Assembly: GCA_031278025.1 (NCBI GenBank)
Contig: JAITLF010000192.1
Span: forward strand, 1 to 27,934
Length of the DNA stretch: 27,934 nt
Direction: 5' to 3'
From: Treponema sp.
GTDB taxonomy: Bacteria > Spirochaetota > Spirochaetia > Treponematales > Breznakiellaceae
The number at the start of each line of letters is the position of its first letter. Position 1 is the first letter of the stretch. Positions 14,986 through 22,036 of the stretch are shown one piece after another. The position numbers and the translations under genes were made by a program. The notes under the pieces are model-generated. The model was not told where the DNA came from. It worked only from the letters and a program-made list of their open reading frames with translations, and ran no database searches.

Positions 14986-15188
14986 AAGCGGACGGGCGTT
15001 TTGCCGCGTCCGGGAAAGCTGAAGTAAATAAGAGGCGTTTATCATAGGGTAAAATATACTTCTCCGGCAGGGGTTACACCAATAGGGCAGGGCGCGGGCA
15101 TATAAAAAAGTAAAATCAGTGTATGGATGAGGCTGTACGGGAGCCGTTCCGATCAGCCCCGCGGAGTCATCCGCCATGATTTATCGGC

Positions 15189-15217
15189 AAAAAACGGCTG
15201 ACTCCCTTCAGGGCCGT
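15189..15217 (-). terminator. Rho-independent terminator of the GNAT gene
   Basis: Read on the minus strand, ACGGC (15217-15213) pairs with GCCGT (15198-15194), followed by a run of six Ts (15194-15189). The stem overlaps the last codons and the stop of the acetyltransferase gene. Confidence 0.6.
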
Positions 15218-15720
15218 CCCGTGTTAATCACCGCCAGCTTCCTCAGCGCGTCCCCGCTGAGCCGGTAGGTGGTCCACTCGTCCAGGGGCCGCCCTCCCCG
15301 GCTTTTGTAGAACTTGATTGAAGGTTCGTTCCAGTCAAGGCACGCCCATTCCAGGCGGCCGCAGTCCCGCTCCACCGCGATTGCCGCGATCCGGGCGAAC
15401 AGGGCTTTGCCGAGTCCTTTGCCCCGGTATTCGGGTTTAACAAAGAGGTCTTCGATGTAGATGCCCGGCCTGCCCAAAAAGGTGGAAAAATTGTGAAAAT
15501 AGAGGGCGAAACCTGCGGGCTTTTCCTGGTATTCGCCGATGAGGACTTCGGCACGGCGTTCCCGAAAAAGGTACTTCGCCAGATCAGCTTCCGTGGCGCT
15601 TACCATATCCAGAAGATGCTCGTATTCCGCAAGGCCCCGGATAAATTCCAGAATGAGGGGAGTGTCCGGTTCCCCCGCGTCCCGTAAAACAGTGTCTTCG
15701 TTAATCCTGAAGCGTCCCAT
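15208..15720 (-). CDS. GNAT-family N-acetyltransferase
   Basis: A 170-residue cytoplasmic acetyltransferase using acetyl-CoA. ATG 15720 follows GGAGG at a good spacing. The acetyl-CoA-binding motif A is IEDLFVKPEYRGKGLGKALF (R-G-K-G-L-G), and the terminal part WACLDWNEPSIKFYKSRGG resembles motif B. The pattern with EYEHLLDMV near residue 33 and W-N-E-P-S-I-x-F-Y is typical of the diamine/thialysine acetyltransferase (SSAT-like) group. An amine substrate is plausible but not shown. It is a single gene with its own terminator. The 21-bp repeat array begins about 120 bp upstream of its start. Confidence 0.85.
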   Translation of the reverse strand: MGRFRINEDTVLRDAGEPDTPLILEFIRGLAEYEHLLDMVSATEADLAKYLFRERRAEVLIGEYQEKPAGFALYFHNFSTFLGRPGIYIEDLFVKPEYRGKGLGKALFARIAAIAVERDCGRLEWACLDWNEPSIKFYKSRGGRPLDEWTTYRLSGDALRKLAVINTGRP

Positions 15721-15811
15721 CGCATCCTCCGTTAATCAATACCGGCGCAGCCGGGGAGCAGGGCGAGCGCATTAAAAAAGAATACCCCCGCCGGGGCTCC
15801 GGTGTTGCCGG

Positions 15812-15842
15812 ACCCGGGTTTTTCGATCAGAAACCCGGGTTT
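15812..15842. repeat. Left pair of CCCGGG palindromes flanking the array
   Basis: ACCCGGGTTTT (from 15812) and AAACCCGGGTTT (15831-15842) are separated by a short spacer and abut the first array unit. The matching right pair is at 16041-16073. Confidence 0.8.
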
Positions 15843-15844
15843 GT

Positions 15845-16033
15845 GCAGCGCAAAAACACTTTTCCGCAGCGCAAAAATACTTTTCCGCAGCGCAAAAACA
15901 CTTTTCCGCAGCGCAAATACATTTTTCCGTAGCGCAAAAACATTTTTCCGCAGCGCAAAAACATTTTTCCGCAACGCAAAAACATTTTTCCGCAGCGCAA
16001 AAACACTTTTGTACAGCGCAAAAACATTTTTGC
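15845..16033. repeat. 21-bp quasi-palindromic tandem array (9 units)
   Basis: Nine units of GCAGCGCAAAAACAYTTTTCC start at 15845, 15866, 15887, 15908, 15929, 15950, 15971, 15992 and 16013, with a partial copy running into AAACCCGGGTTT. Adjacent copies differ at one to a few bases. Each unit folds as GCG-c-AAAAA-ca-TTTTT-c-CGC, a stem with a symmetric mismatch (units with CACTTTT have one further mismatch). The period is identical to that of the array at 5894-6318, but the sequence is unrelated. No spacers are present, so it is not CRISPR. Confidence 0.93.
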
Positions 16034-16040
16034 GGCGCAA

Positions 16041-16073
16041 AAACCCGGGTTTGCACGCCGTAAACCCGGGTTT
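16041..16073. repeat. Right pair of AAACCCGGGTTT palindromes
   Basis: Two perfect 12-bp palindromes AAACCCGGGTTT lie at 16041-16052 and 16062-16073, each followed by a short GCACGCC or ACACGCC tail. Together with the left pair they bracket the 21-bp array symmetrically. Confidence 0.85.
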
Positions 16074-16217
16074 ACACGCCGCAGGCCCCGCCGCCGTCAG
16101 TACCGCCGGCGGCGGTAAGGGAACCTGTGGCGGCTGTTCCCTACGACTGTTTACTGCGCTCGCCCTGGTAATTTCACCGTGGCCGGGGGATAACCGGGGG
16201 CATCTCGTGCCGGGACA

Positions 16218-17957
16218 CTACAGGCCGGGAAACCGTTCAGCCATCCAGCAGTCCAGCAGGGCCGTAACCTCCGGAGAGGAAGCGCATTCCAGGGCCTGTT
16301 GCGCCAGGTCCCGGCAATCCGCAAGGGTGGTTCCCCGGATGATCCGTTTAACCAGGGGTATAGACGAGGCGGTCATGCTGAATTCGTCCAGGCCCAGGCC
16401 GACAAGCAGGGCGGCGGCTTTGGGAATACCGGCAAGTTCCCCGCACATGGCCGCCGTGATTTTCCCTTCATGGGCGGCGTCGATGATCCGCTTGAGGAAA
16501 CGGAGCAGGGCCGGATGAGACCACTGGGCCAGGTAGTTGACCTTCTCGTTCCCCCGATCCACCGCCAGGGAATACTGAACAAGATCGTTGGTTCCTATGG
16601 AAAAAAAATCCGACCGGCGGGCCAGGATGTCGGCGGTCATGGCGGCGGCGGGGATCTCGATCATGGTTCCCACTTCAATCGCATCCGCATAGGGCTGCTT
16701 ACGGCGGCGGCATTCGGATTTAGCCTCGTCCAACAGGAGGAGGGCCTGCTCCAGTTCCTCAATCCCGGAAATCATGGGGAACATGATCCGCCCATTGCCG
16801 GTTACGCCGGCGCGCAGGATGGCCCGCAGCTGAGTTTTGAAAAATTCCGGCATGGACAGGCAGAACCGTATGGCCCGCCACCCCAACAGGGGGTTCTTCT
16901 CATTCTCATCCTGAAATTCCGGGAGTATCTTATCGCCCCCTGCGTCCAGGGTCCTGATGGTAACCGGCTTTCCCCCCATGTCCGTAAGGAGCCGGCTATA
17001 CGCACGGTACTGATGCTCCTCGTCCGCCGTCTGGCCGGGGGTCAGAAAGAAAAATTCCGAGCGGTAAAGGCCTATGCCTTCGGCGCCGTACCGGAGGGCC
17101 TGCGCTGCCTCCTCATGCATTTCGATGTTCGCCTTGAGGCATAACCGGTACCCGTCCAGGGTTTCTGCGGGAAGCTCCCCTATGCTCAGACTCTCCGCTA
17201 CCATACGCTCGTATCGCCCGATGGCTTTCCGGTACCGGGCCATATCGTTGGCCGGCGGGTTGACGATGACATGGCCGCAGGCGCCGTCTATCACCAGGGT
17301 ATCCCCGCTGGATATCTCACGGGTAGCGGTGGAAAGCCCCAGCACGGCGGGAATATTGAACGCCTGGGCCAGAATCGCCGTATGGGATGTCCGGCTCCCC
17401 ATGTCCATGACGATGCCCTTCACATACTTCCGGTTCATAGTAAGCACCTCCGACGGGAGCAGATCGTGGGCCACCAGGATGACGTCTTCCTCAAGGGAAG
17501 CCAGGGAAAACTGCTTGATTGCAAGAAGGGCGTTGATGATGCGGTTAGACACATCGGAGATATCAAGGGCCCGTTCCCGCAGATAATCGTCCGGCACGGA
17601 CGCAAGTTTCTGCGTCATTTCGTGGGAAATTTCACTGACCACCCACTCAATGTTTTCACGCCGCGATTCCAGCCGGTTTTTAATCTGCGCCTGAAAATCC
17701 GGATCGTCCAGCATCATGAGATGCGCGGCAAAGATATCCGCCTGTTCCCTGGCCATCTCCCGCTTGGCCCGCTCATGCAGGGCCGCAACTTCCCCAACCG
17801 CCTCCTCCCGTGCTTTCTGAAACCGTATCCATTCGGATTCACCTTGATTTTCTTTTATATCATACCGGGGAATATCCGGAAGCTCGCTCCCCAAATACAG
17901 GAAAGCCTTCCCAATTACGACGCCGGCGGATACTGAAATTCCTGTAAGTTTCGTCAT
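16218..17957 (-). CDS. ptsI: Phosphoenolpyruvate-protein phosphotransferase, PTS enzyme I
   Basis: Enzyme I takes phosphate from phosphoenolpyruvate and passes it to HPr, starting the PTS cascade. With the start at ATG 17957 (MTKLTGISVSAGVVIGKAFL) the protein has 579 residues, the normal size; a longer frame to 18143 has no support. The phosphorylated His192 lies in MGSRTSHTAILAQ. The C-terminal PEP-binding barrel has GAEGIGLYRSEFFFL, the Asp-rich IRTLDAGGDK, the loop GTNDLVQYSLAVDRGN and the active-site Cys in AAMCGELAG. All key residues appear intact. No HPr or enzyme II gene adjoins it, so it could serve either sugar uptake or a regulatory PTS. There is no clear Shine-Dalgarno; a promoter lies 9 nt before the ATG. 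Confidence 0.95.
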   Translation of the reverse strand: MTKLTGISVSAGVVIGKAFLYLGSELPDIPRYDIKENQGESEWIRFQKAREEAVGEVAALHERAKREMAREQADIFAAHLMMLDDPDFQAQIKNRLESRRENIEWVVSEISHEMTQKLASVPDDYLRERALDISDVSNRIINALLAIKQFSLASLEEDVILVAHDLLPSEVLTMNRKYVKGIVMDMGSRTSHTAILAQAFNIPAVLGLSTATREISSGDTLVIDGACGHVIVNPPANDMARYRKAIGRYERMVAESLSIGELPAETLDGYRLCLKANIEMHEEAAQALRYGAEGIGLYRSEFFFLTPGQTADEEHQYRAYSRLLTDMGGKPVTIRTLDAGGDKILPEFQDENEKNPLLGWRAIRFCLSMPEFFKTQLRAILRAGVTGNGRIMFPMISGIEELEQALLLLDEAKSECRRRKQPYADAIEVGTMIEIPAAAMTADILARRSDFFSIGTNDLVQYSLAVDRGNEKVNYLAQWSHPALLRFLKRIIDAAHEGKITAAMCGELAGIPKAAALLVGLGLDEFSMTASSIPLVKRIIRGTTLADCRDLAQQALECASSPEVTALLDCWMAERFPGL

Positions 17958-17966
17958 GCTGCCGGA

Positions 17967-17995
17967 AGAATAGCGTAAAAAGGCATTATTCGCAA
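17967..17995 (-). promoter_or_regulatory. Candidate ptsI promoter with very short leader
   Basis: On the minus strand TTGCGA (17995-17990) and TATTCT (17972-17967) are spaced by 17 bp, each a four-of-six match. The -10 box ends 9 nt before the ptsI ATG, so the transcript would have at most a few leader bases. Confidence 0.5.
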
Positions 17996-18163
17996 GAATG
18001 TTTTTTTGTGGTATCCTGCGGCCCATGATTCCTGACGATGGGCCTTCCGGTTCCCCCCGCGCTCCAAACTGTCTTAAATGCGCCTTTTTCAAGGTGAGTT
18101 GGGATCCCGCCCGTCCCCGATCCTGCGGCGTCTTCGGGATCAAGTGCCAAAACCTGCCTTCGA

Positions 18164-18276
18164 TTGAAGTGTTCCGCTTTACAAGTCTTCACTGCCCTTC
18201 GTTTCGATTAAAGGAGGGCGTTAAATGAAGCGTTCCGCTTTACGGGTCTCCCCTGCCCTTCGGTTTGGTTTTTTGG
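18164..18276. repeat. Imperfect direct repeat, about 50 bp, period 61
   Basis: The segment at 18164-18212 (TTGAAGTGTTCCGCTTTACA..) recurs at 18225-18276 (ATGAAGCGTTCCGCTTTACG..), and both continue with CTGCCCTTCG-TTT. Both copies are open in the same register, giving LKCSALQVFTALRFD and MKRSALRVSPALRFGFLE. This suggests tandem duplication of a short coding-like segment. Confidence 0.65.
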
Positions 18277-18281
18277 AATAG
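18225..18281 (+). CDS. Possible 18-residue leader peptide
   Basis: ATG 18225 lies behind AAAGGAGG (18210-18217) at good spacing and opens MKRSALRVSPALRFGFLE before TAG. It ends 99 bp before the symporter start. It could be a leader peptide for the SSS gene or a chance frame in the direct repeat. No run of one regulatory codon is seen. Confidence 0.25.
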   Translation: MKRSALRVSPALRFGFLE

Positions 18282-18380
18282 CTACGCGGCCTTGCCGAAC
18301 ACGATCCCGGCAAGTACAATTACCTCGCTTTCATATAAATCACTTTCATAATAAAAGGCGTTCAAAAGGAGGGTTCAAGC

Positions 18381-19847
18381 ATGAGTATCGGTATTGTTTT
18401 TCTCGTGATATTTCTCGCGGTGATGACGGGGGTCGGCATCTGGGGAATGCGCAAGACCAAAACCCTGGGGGACTTTTTCCTGGGGGGACGGACCCTGGGG
18501 CCGTGGATTTCCGCGGTGGCCTATGGGACATCCTACTTTTCAGCGGTAATTTTCATCGGGTTCGCGGGCACCCAGGGGTGGCAGTTCGGCCTTAACGCCC
18601 TGTGGATAGCCCTGGGAAACGCCGTCATCGGAGCCGGGGCCGCGTGGCTTGTCCTGGCCCGCAGGACCCGGCGCATGACCCAGAACCTGGACGCAATGAC
18701 CATGCCGGAATTCCTCCAGGAGCGGTACGGAGCCAAACACTTAAAGCCGGTGGCGGCATCCCTCATCTTCTTTTTTTTGCTTCCCTATTCCGCGTCGGTC
18801 TTTAAGGGACTGGGGCATCTCTTTGAAGCCGTGTTCCGCATACCCTACGACATAGCCCTCCTCATCATGATCCTTTTTACCGGGGTCTACCTTATCCTGG
18901 GCGGGTACTTCGCCATAGCCGTTACGGACTTCATCCAGGGAATCATCATGTTTTTCGGTGCGGCGGTCATGGTCCTGGTCCTCACCGCCCCCTCAGGCGG
19001 CGTCTTGGGAATCCTGGATACGATACAGGCAAACTACCCGGTCAACGTTCCCGCGGCGCAGCAACCTTCCGTGCTGACCGTGATCTCCCTGGTGTTTATG
19101 ACCAGCTTCGGTACCTGGGGCCTGCCCCAGATGACGCAGAAGTTTTACGCCATCAAGAACGAAAAAGTGATCCACAAGGCGGCTGTTGTTACCACCGTCT
19201 TCGCCCTGGTGATAGGCTTTACCGCCTACTACACCGGGGCTTCCTCCCACGTCTTCTTCGACATCACGACGGTCCCGAAAAACGCCGCCGGGGTGATTCA
19301 GTACGATCTGATCATCCCGACGCTGCTCACCAACAACCTGCCCCAGGTTCTTTTGGCGCTGATCCTCCTCCTTATCCTTTCGGCTTCCATGTCCACCCTG
19401 TCCTCCCTGGTGCTGGTTTCCTCCTCCGCGGTGGCCATAGACCTCTACCCCTCCCGGCAGGAAGCCAAAGCCGGCAAGGACCGGTCGGTAGCGATGATGC
19501 GCTTCCTCTCGCTGATATTTATCATTATCTCCTATTTTATTTCCCGGTTCCAAATCGGCATCATCGTGTACCTGATGTCCCTTTCCTGGGGCGTCATCTC
19601 CGGTTCCTTTGCCGCGCCCTACATCCTGAGCCTCTACTCCCGGCGGGTAACCAAGGCCGGGGCGTACGCGGGTTTTTTCACCGGTTCGGCGGTAATGATC
19701 GCCCTCTTCTTTATCCTGGGTTCAAGCCGTTCCCCCCTGGCGGCGAGCATCGCCATCATCGTTCCCTTCATCGTGGTCCCGGCGGTGTCCCACTTTACCA
19801 GCCCGCCTGCCAGGGAACGGCTGAACAAGGCCTTCGCGGAGGTCTAG
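18381..19847 (+). CDS. Sodium:solute symporter (SSS family)
   Basis: A 488-residue inner-membrane transporter coupling Na+ entry to solute uptake. ATG 18381 follows AAAGGAGGG at good spacing, and the first helix begins at once (IGIVFLVIFLAVMTGVGIWG). Family signatures are KTLGDFFLGGRTLGPW, the region after helix 1 (AYGTSYFSAVIFIGFAGTQG) and TGVYLILGGYFAIAVTDFIQ, the usual sodium/solute motif region. About thirteen hydrophobic helices and normal length argue for an intact protein. The substrate (proline, pantothenate, sugar or other) cannot be told from sequence, so no symbol is given. The gene is preceded by the direct-repeat region and followed by a GC cruciform. Confidence 0.9.
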   Translation: MSIGIVFLVIFLAVMTGVGIWGMRKTKTLGDFFLGGRTLGPWISAVAYGTSYFSAVIFIGFAGTQGWQFGLNALWIALGNAVIGAGAAWLVLARRTRRMTQNLDAMTMPEFLQERYGAKHLKPVAASLIFFFLLPYSASVFKGLGHLFEAVFRIPYDIALLIMILFTGVYLILGGYFAIAVTDFIQGIIMFFGAAVMVLVLTAPSGGVLGILDTIQANYPVNVPAAQQPSVLTVISLVFMTSFGTWGLPQMTQKFYAIKNEKVIHKAAVVTTVFALVIGFTAYYTGASSHVFFDITTVPKNAAGVIQYDLIIPTLLTNNLPQVLLALILLLILSASMSTLSSLVLVSSSAVAIDLYPSRQEAKAGKDRSVAMMRFLSLIFIIISYFISRFQIGIIVYLMSLSWGVISGSFAAPYILSLYSRRVTKAGAYAGFFTGSAVMIALFFILGSSRSPLAASIAIIVPFIVVPAVSHFTSPPARERLNKAFAEV

Positions 19848-19859
19848 GCGCTGGGGACG

Positions 19860-19907
19860 CTGCCCCCGAACCCCTGCGGGAGGCGCCTCCCGGACCCGGT
19901 GGGGCAG
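19860..19907. terminator. GC cruciform after the SSS gene, possible terminator or REP element
   Basis: An outer 7-bp stem, CTGCCCC (19860-19866) with GGGGCAG (19901-19907), encloses a perfect 16-bp palindrome, CGGGAGGCGCCTCCCG (19877-19892). Only TTT follows, so termination strength is uncertain. The composition resembles the hairpin cluster after the AGCS symporter. Confidence 0.5.
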
Positions 19908-19959
19908 TTTAAGACCACGGGAAGTTTCGCCAGGGTTCCGCCGTATACCCCGCTTGTGG

Positions 19960-19965
19960 TAGACT
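19960..19965 (+). promoter_or_regulatory. Candidate -10 box of the RNB gene
   Basis: TAGACT ends 7 nt before the ATG at 19973, and no Shine-Dalgarno is present. The -35 region is poor (TTCCGC at 18 bp), so this is weaker evidence for a leaderless transcript than for selD. Confidence 0.35.
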
Positions 19966-19972
19966 AACTCCC

Positions 19973-21901
19973 ATGATTACGGACAAAAGCCTGGTAGCGT
20001 ATAAAAACCGCCCTGCCCTGGTACGCGGCGTTGCGGGGGAAAAACTGGAAATTGCCTTTGCCGGCGGGGAAACCCTTAAGGTCCGGGAAAAGGATGTGGA
20101 ACTGGTACATCCCGGTCCGGTCCGGTCGGTGGAAGAAGCGGCCCTGCCCCCTTCTCAGGCAAATGTCCGGGAAGCCTGGGAACTTCTAGAAGGCGACCTT
20201 CAAGGCGGCGCGGTCCCCCTCAAAGAACTTGCGGAATTGGCCTACGGTGATTTTAGCCCCCGGAGCGCCTGGTCCGCCTACGGCCTCCTTAAAGAGGGGA
20301 TCTACTTTTCAGGAACCGTGCAGGCCCTCCGTCCCCGTGATGCCGTAGCGGTGGCTGCGGACGAACAGAAGCGGGAAGCAAAACAGCGGGAAATCCGGGA
20401 GCGGGAAGCCTTCTTGCAGCGCCTTAAAAAGCGGCTCGGCGCGCCGGATTCCGCTCCGCAGCCGGCGCCCCAGGGCGACGGGCGGTTTCTTCAGGATGTG
20501 GAAGCCCTGGCCTTGGGCAAGGCTGAAAAGAGCCGCACCCTCAAGGACCTGGGCCGTCCGGAAACCCCGGAAGAAGCTCACCGTATCCTGCTCCGTTGCG
20601 GCGCCTGGACCACGACGGTTAATCCCCACCCGGCGCGATTCGGCGTTTCCCCGGTTTCACCGCAGGTAGTTCCCGGCCTTCCGCCCCCGGAGGAGGACCG
20701 TCTGGATTTGACCGGCCTTCCGGCCTTTGCCATCGACAATGCCTGGAGCGCCGACCCGGACGATGCGGTCGCCCTGGAAGGGAATTGCCTGTGGGTTCAT
20801 GTGGCAGATCCCGCCGCGTCCATCCTGCCGGGAAGCCCCGCCGATATTGAGGCCCGGAACCGGGGCGCTACCCTGTACCTCCCCGAAGGGAGTTCCCGTA
20901 TGCTGGCGGAAGAAACGCTTCCGGCCTATGCGCTGGGCCTTGCGGAGGTTTCCCCGGCCCTCTCCTTCAAGATTACCCTAGGGGAAGACGGCTCTGCCGC
21001 GGAAACTGAAATCGTCCCTTCCTGGGTTAGAGTAATCCGGCTGACCTATGAAGATGCGGACGCCGCCATCCGGGGCGATGCCGAAGCCGCAGGGCGCGCC
21101 GGCCCCTATGCGGGGCATCTTGCGGGCCTCTTCCGCATTGCGGAACGGAACCTTGCCCGGAGGACCGCCGCCGGCGCAGTACGCATAGACATTCCGGAGG
21201 TTCATATCACAGTCAGGGAGGGGGAAGCGGCTATTCACCCCATAACCGCCTACCGGTCTGCGGGCATGGTCCGGGAATGTATGCTTCTTGCCGGGGAAGG
21301 GACGGCCCGCTGGGCGGCCCATAGGGCGGTCCACGGGGCGACGCTGCTACCGTTTCCCTTTGTAACCCAGGAAGCCGGAGATCTTCCCCGTGATCCCCTG
21401 CCGGGTCTGGCTGGTTCCTATCAACTCAGGTGGTGTATGCGCCCCCGAACCCTTTCGGTAAAGCCCGGACGCCATAGCGGTCTAGGCCTTACGCACTACA
21501 CCCAGGTAACGAGCCCGCTCAGGCGGTATACGGACCTCCTGGCCCACCAGCAGATCCGCGCCCTGCTGGGAGCCGGCGCGTACCGGGACATCCCTCCCGC
21601 AGACGGGGACGCGGTGCTGACGGCCCTGGCCGCCGGGGAAGCCGCCGCGTCCGCCGTTGCCCGTGCGGAGCGGGCCTCCCGCGCCCATTGGACGGCGGTT
21701 TACCTGGTCGGCAGAAAAGGCTCCCCGTGGGACGGGATAGTTCTGGAAAAGAGGGGCGCACGGGCAACGGTCCTGATCCCTGCCCTGGGGCTTGAAACGC
21801 AGGCGGCCCTGAAAGGGGATGCGGAACCCAATGATCCGGTCAGGTTAGTTGTAACCGCCGTCAGCATCCCTAAGGGGGAAATCGTTTTTAACCCTTTTTA
21901 G
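19973..21901 (+). CDS. RNase II/R-type (RNB domain) ribonuclease
   Basis: A 642-residue 3'-to-5' exoribonuclease-like protein. The RNB catalytic core begins near residue 252 with AIDNAWSADPDDAVAL, which supplies the four metal-binding aspartates (Asp255, 261, 263, 264). It continues through RLTYEDADAAI and ends with SPLRRYTDLLAHQQIRALLG, the conserved Arg-rich segment near the active site. The first 240 residues do not show the two clear cold-shock domains of RNase R. They contain an SH3-like start (PALVRGVAGEKLEIAFAGGE), a helical domain and a charged stretch (EQKREAKQREIREREAFLQR). The C-terminus is a short S1-like tail. It is closer to short RNB proteins than to classic Rnr, so no symbol is assigned. 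It is probably an active cytoplasmic RNase. Confidence 0.85.
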   Translation: MITDKSLVAYKNRPALVRGVAGEKLEIAFAGGETLKVREKDVELVHPGPVRSVEEAALPPSQANVREAWELLEGDLQGGAVPLKELAELAYGDFSPRSAWSAYGLLKEGIYFSGTVQALRPRDAVAVAADEQKREAKQREIREREAFLQRLKKRLGAPDSAPQPAPQGDGRFLQDVEALALGKAEKSRTLKDLGRPETPEEAHRILLRCGAWTTTVNPHPARFGVSPVSPQVVPGLPPPEEDRLDLTGLPAFAIDNAWSADPDDAVALEGNCLWVHVADPAASILPGSPADIEARNRGATLYLPEGSSRMLAEETLPAYALGLAEVSPALSFKITLGEDGSAAETEIVPSWVRVIRLTYEDADAAIRGDAEAAGRAGPYAGHLAGLFRIAERNLARRTAAGAVRIDIPEVHITVREGEAAIHPITAYRSAGMVRECMLLAGEGTARWAAHRAVHGATLLPFPFVTQEAGDLPRDPLPGLAGSYQLRWCMRPRTLSVKPGRHSGLGLTHYTQVTSPLRRYTDLLAHQQIRALLGAGAYRDIPPADGDAVLTALAAGEAAASAVARAERASRAHWTAVYLVGRKGSPWDGIVLEKRGARATVLIPALGLETQAALKGDAEPNDPVRLVVTAVSIPKGEIVFNPF

Positions 21902-21949
21902 GGACAGATTCCCGTTATAAACTCACTTTCTTCCTTAGACAGGGGAATA

Positions 21950-21998
21950 GATAGGGATGATAGAAGGGGATAGATATGAATGGTTCATCGTCCCTATC
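21950..21998. promoter_or_regulatory. Inverted repeat abutting the cheA promoter
   Basis: GATAGGGATGAT (21950-21961) pairs with ATCGTCCCTATC (21987-21998) over 12 bp with one T-G pair and a 25-nt loop. It ends exactly where the candidate -35 box begins. It could be an operator for the che operon or a hairpin ending the RNB transcript; it has no T-run. Confidence 0.5.
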
Positions 21999-22026
21999 TT
22001 GACGTAAGATGAAATGTGTATAAGAT
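21999..22026 (+). promoter_or_regulatory. Candidate promoter of the che operon
   Basis: TTGACG (21999-22004), a 16-bp spacer, then TAAGAT (22021-22026); an alternative -10 is TATAAG at 22019. The ATG of cheA is at 22037, so the leader would be only a few bases, and no Shine-Dalgarno is visible. Confidence 0.5.
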
Positions 22027-22036
22027 TTAGTTAATT

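Larger units (their letters stand above)
15721..16217. other. Repeat-dominated intergenic region
   Basis: 497 bp without a credible gene, between the GNAT start and the ptsI stop. It contains a 21-bp tandem array (15845-16033) bracketed by palindromes. It also holds a perfect 9-bp stem, CCGCCGCCG (16088-16096) with CGGCGGCGG (16107-16115), and a GGGAAC/GTTCCC stem (16119-16124 with 16136-16141). The last two lie downstream of ptsI on its strand but have no T-run. Long frames through the array on both strands are artefacts of the 21-bp period. Confidence 0.8.
17996..18380. other. Divergent intergenic region between ptsI and the SSS symporter
   Basis: About 385 bp with no secure gene of normal size. 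It holds a 7-bp hairpin, GGCCCAT (18023-18029) with ATGGGCC, and a pair of 61-bp-spaced direct repeats (18164-18276) carrying a tiny frame with a strong ribosome site. CTTTCATA is repeated at 18328 and 18343 in the likely promoter zone of the symporter gene. Confidence 0.5.

Noticed and set aside
13882..15027. 381-codon plus-strand frame
   Set aside because: It lies fully antisense to the M16 peptidase, whose zinc motif and lipoprotein signal are clear.
5894..16040. CRISPR arrays
   Set aside because: Units are directly adjacent with no unique spacers, and no cas gene is present.
15732..16056. Heptapeptide-repeat proteins through the second array (for example FALRKNV)
   Set aside because: The same period artefact; frames exist on both strands and no ribosome site or flanking domain supports them.
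16299..17144. 281-codon plus-strand frame
   Set aside because: It is antisense to ptsI; a shadow of GC-rich codon use.
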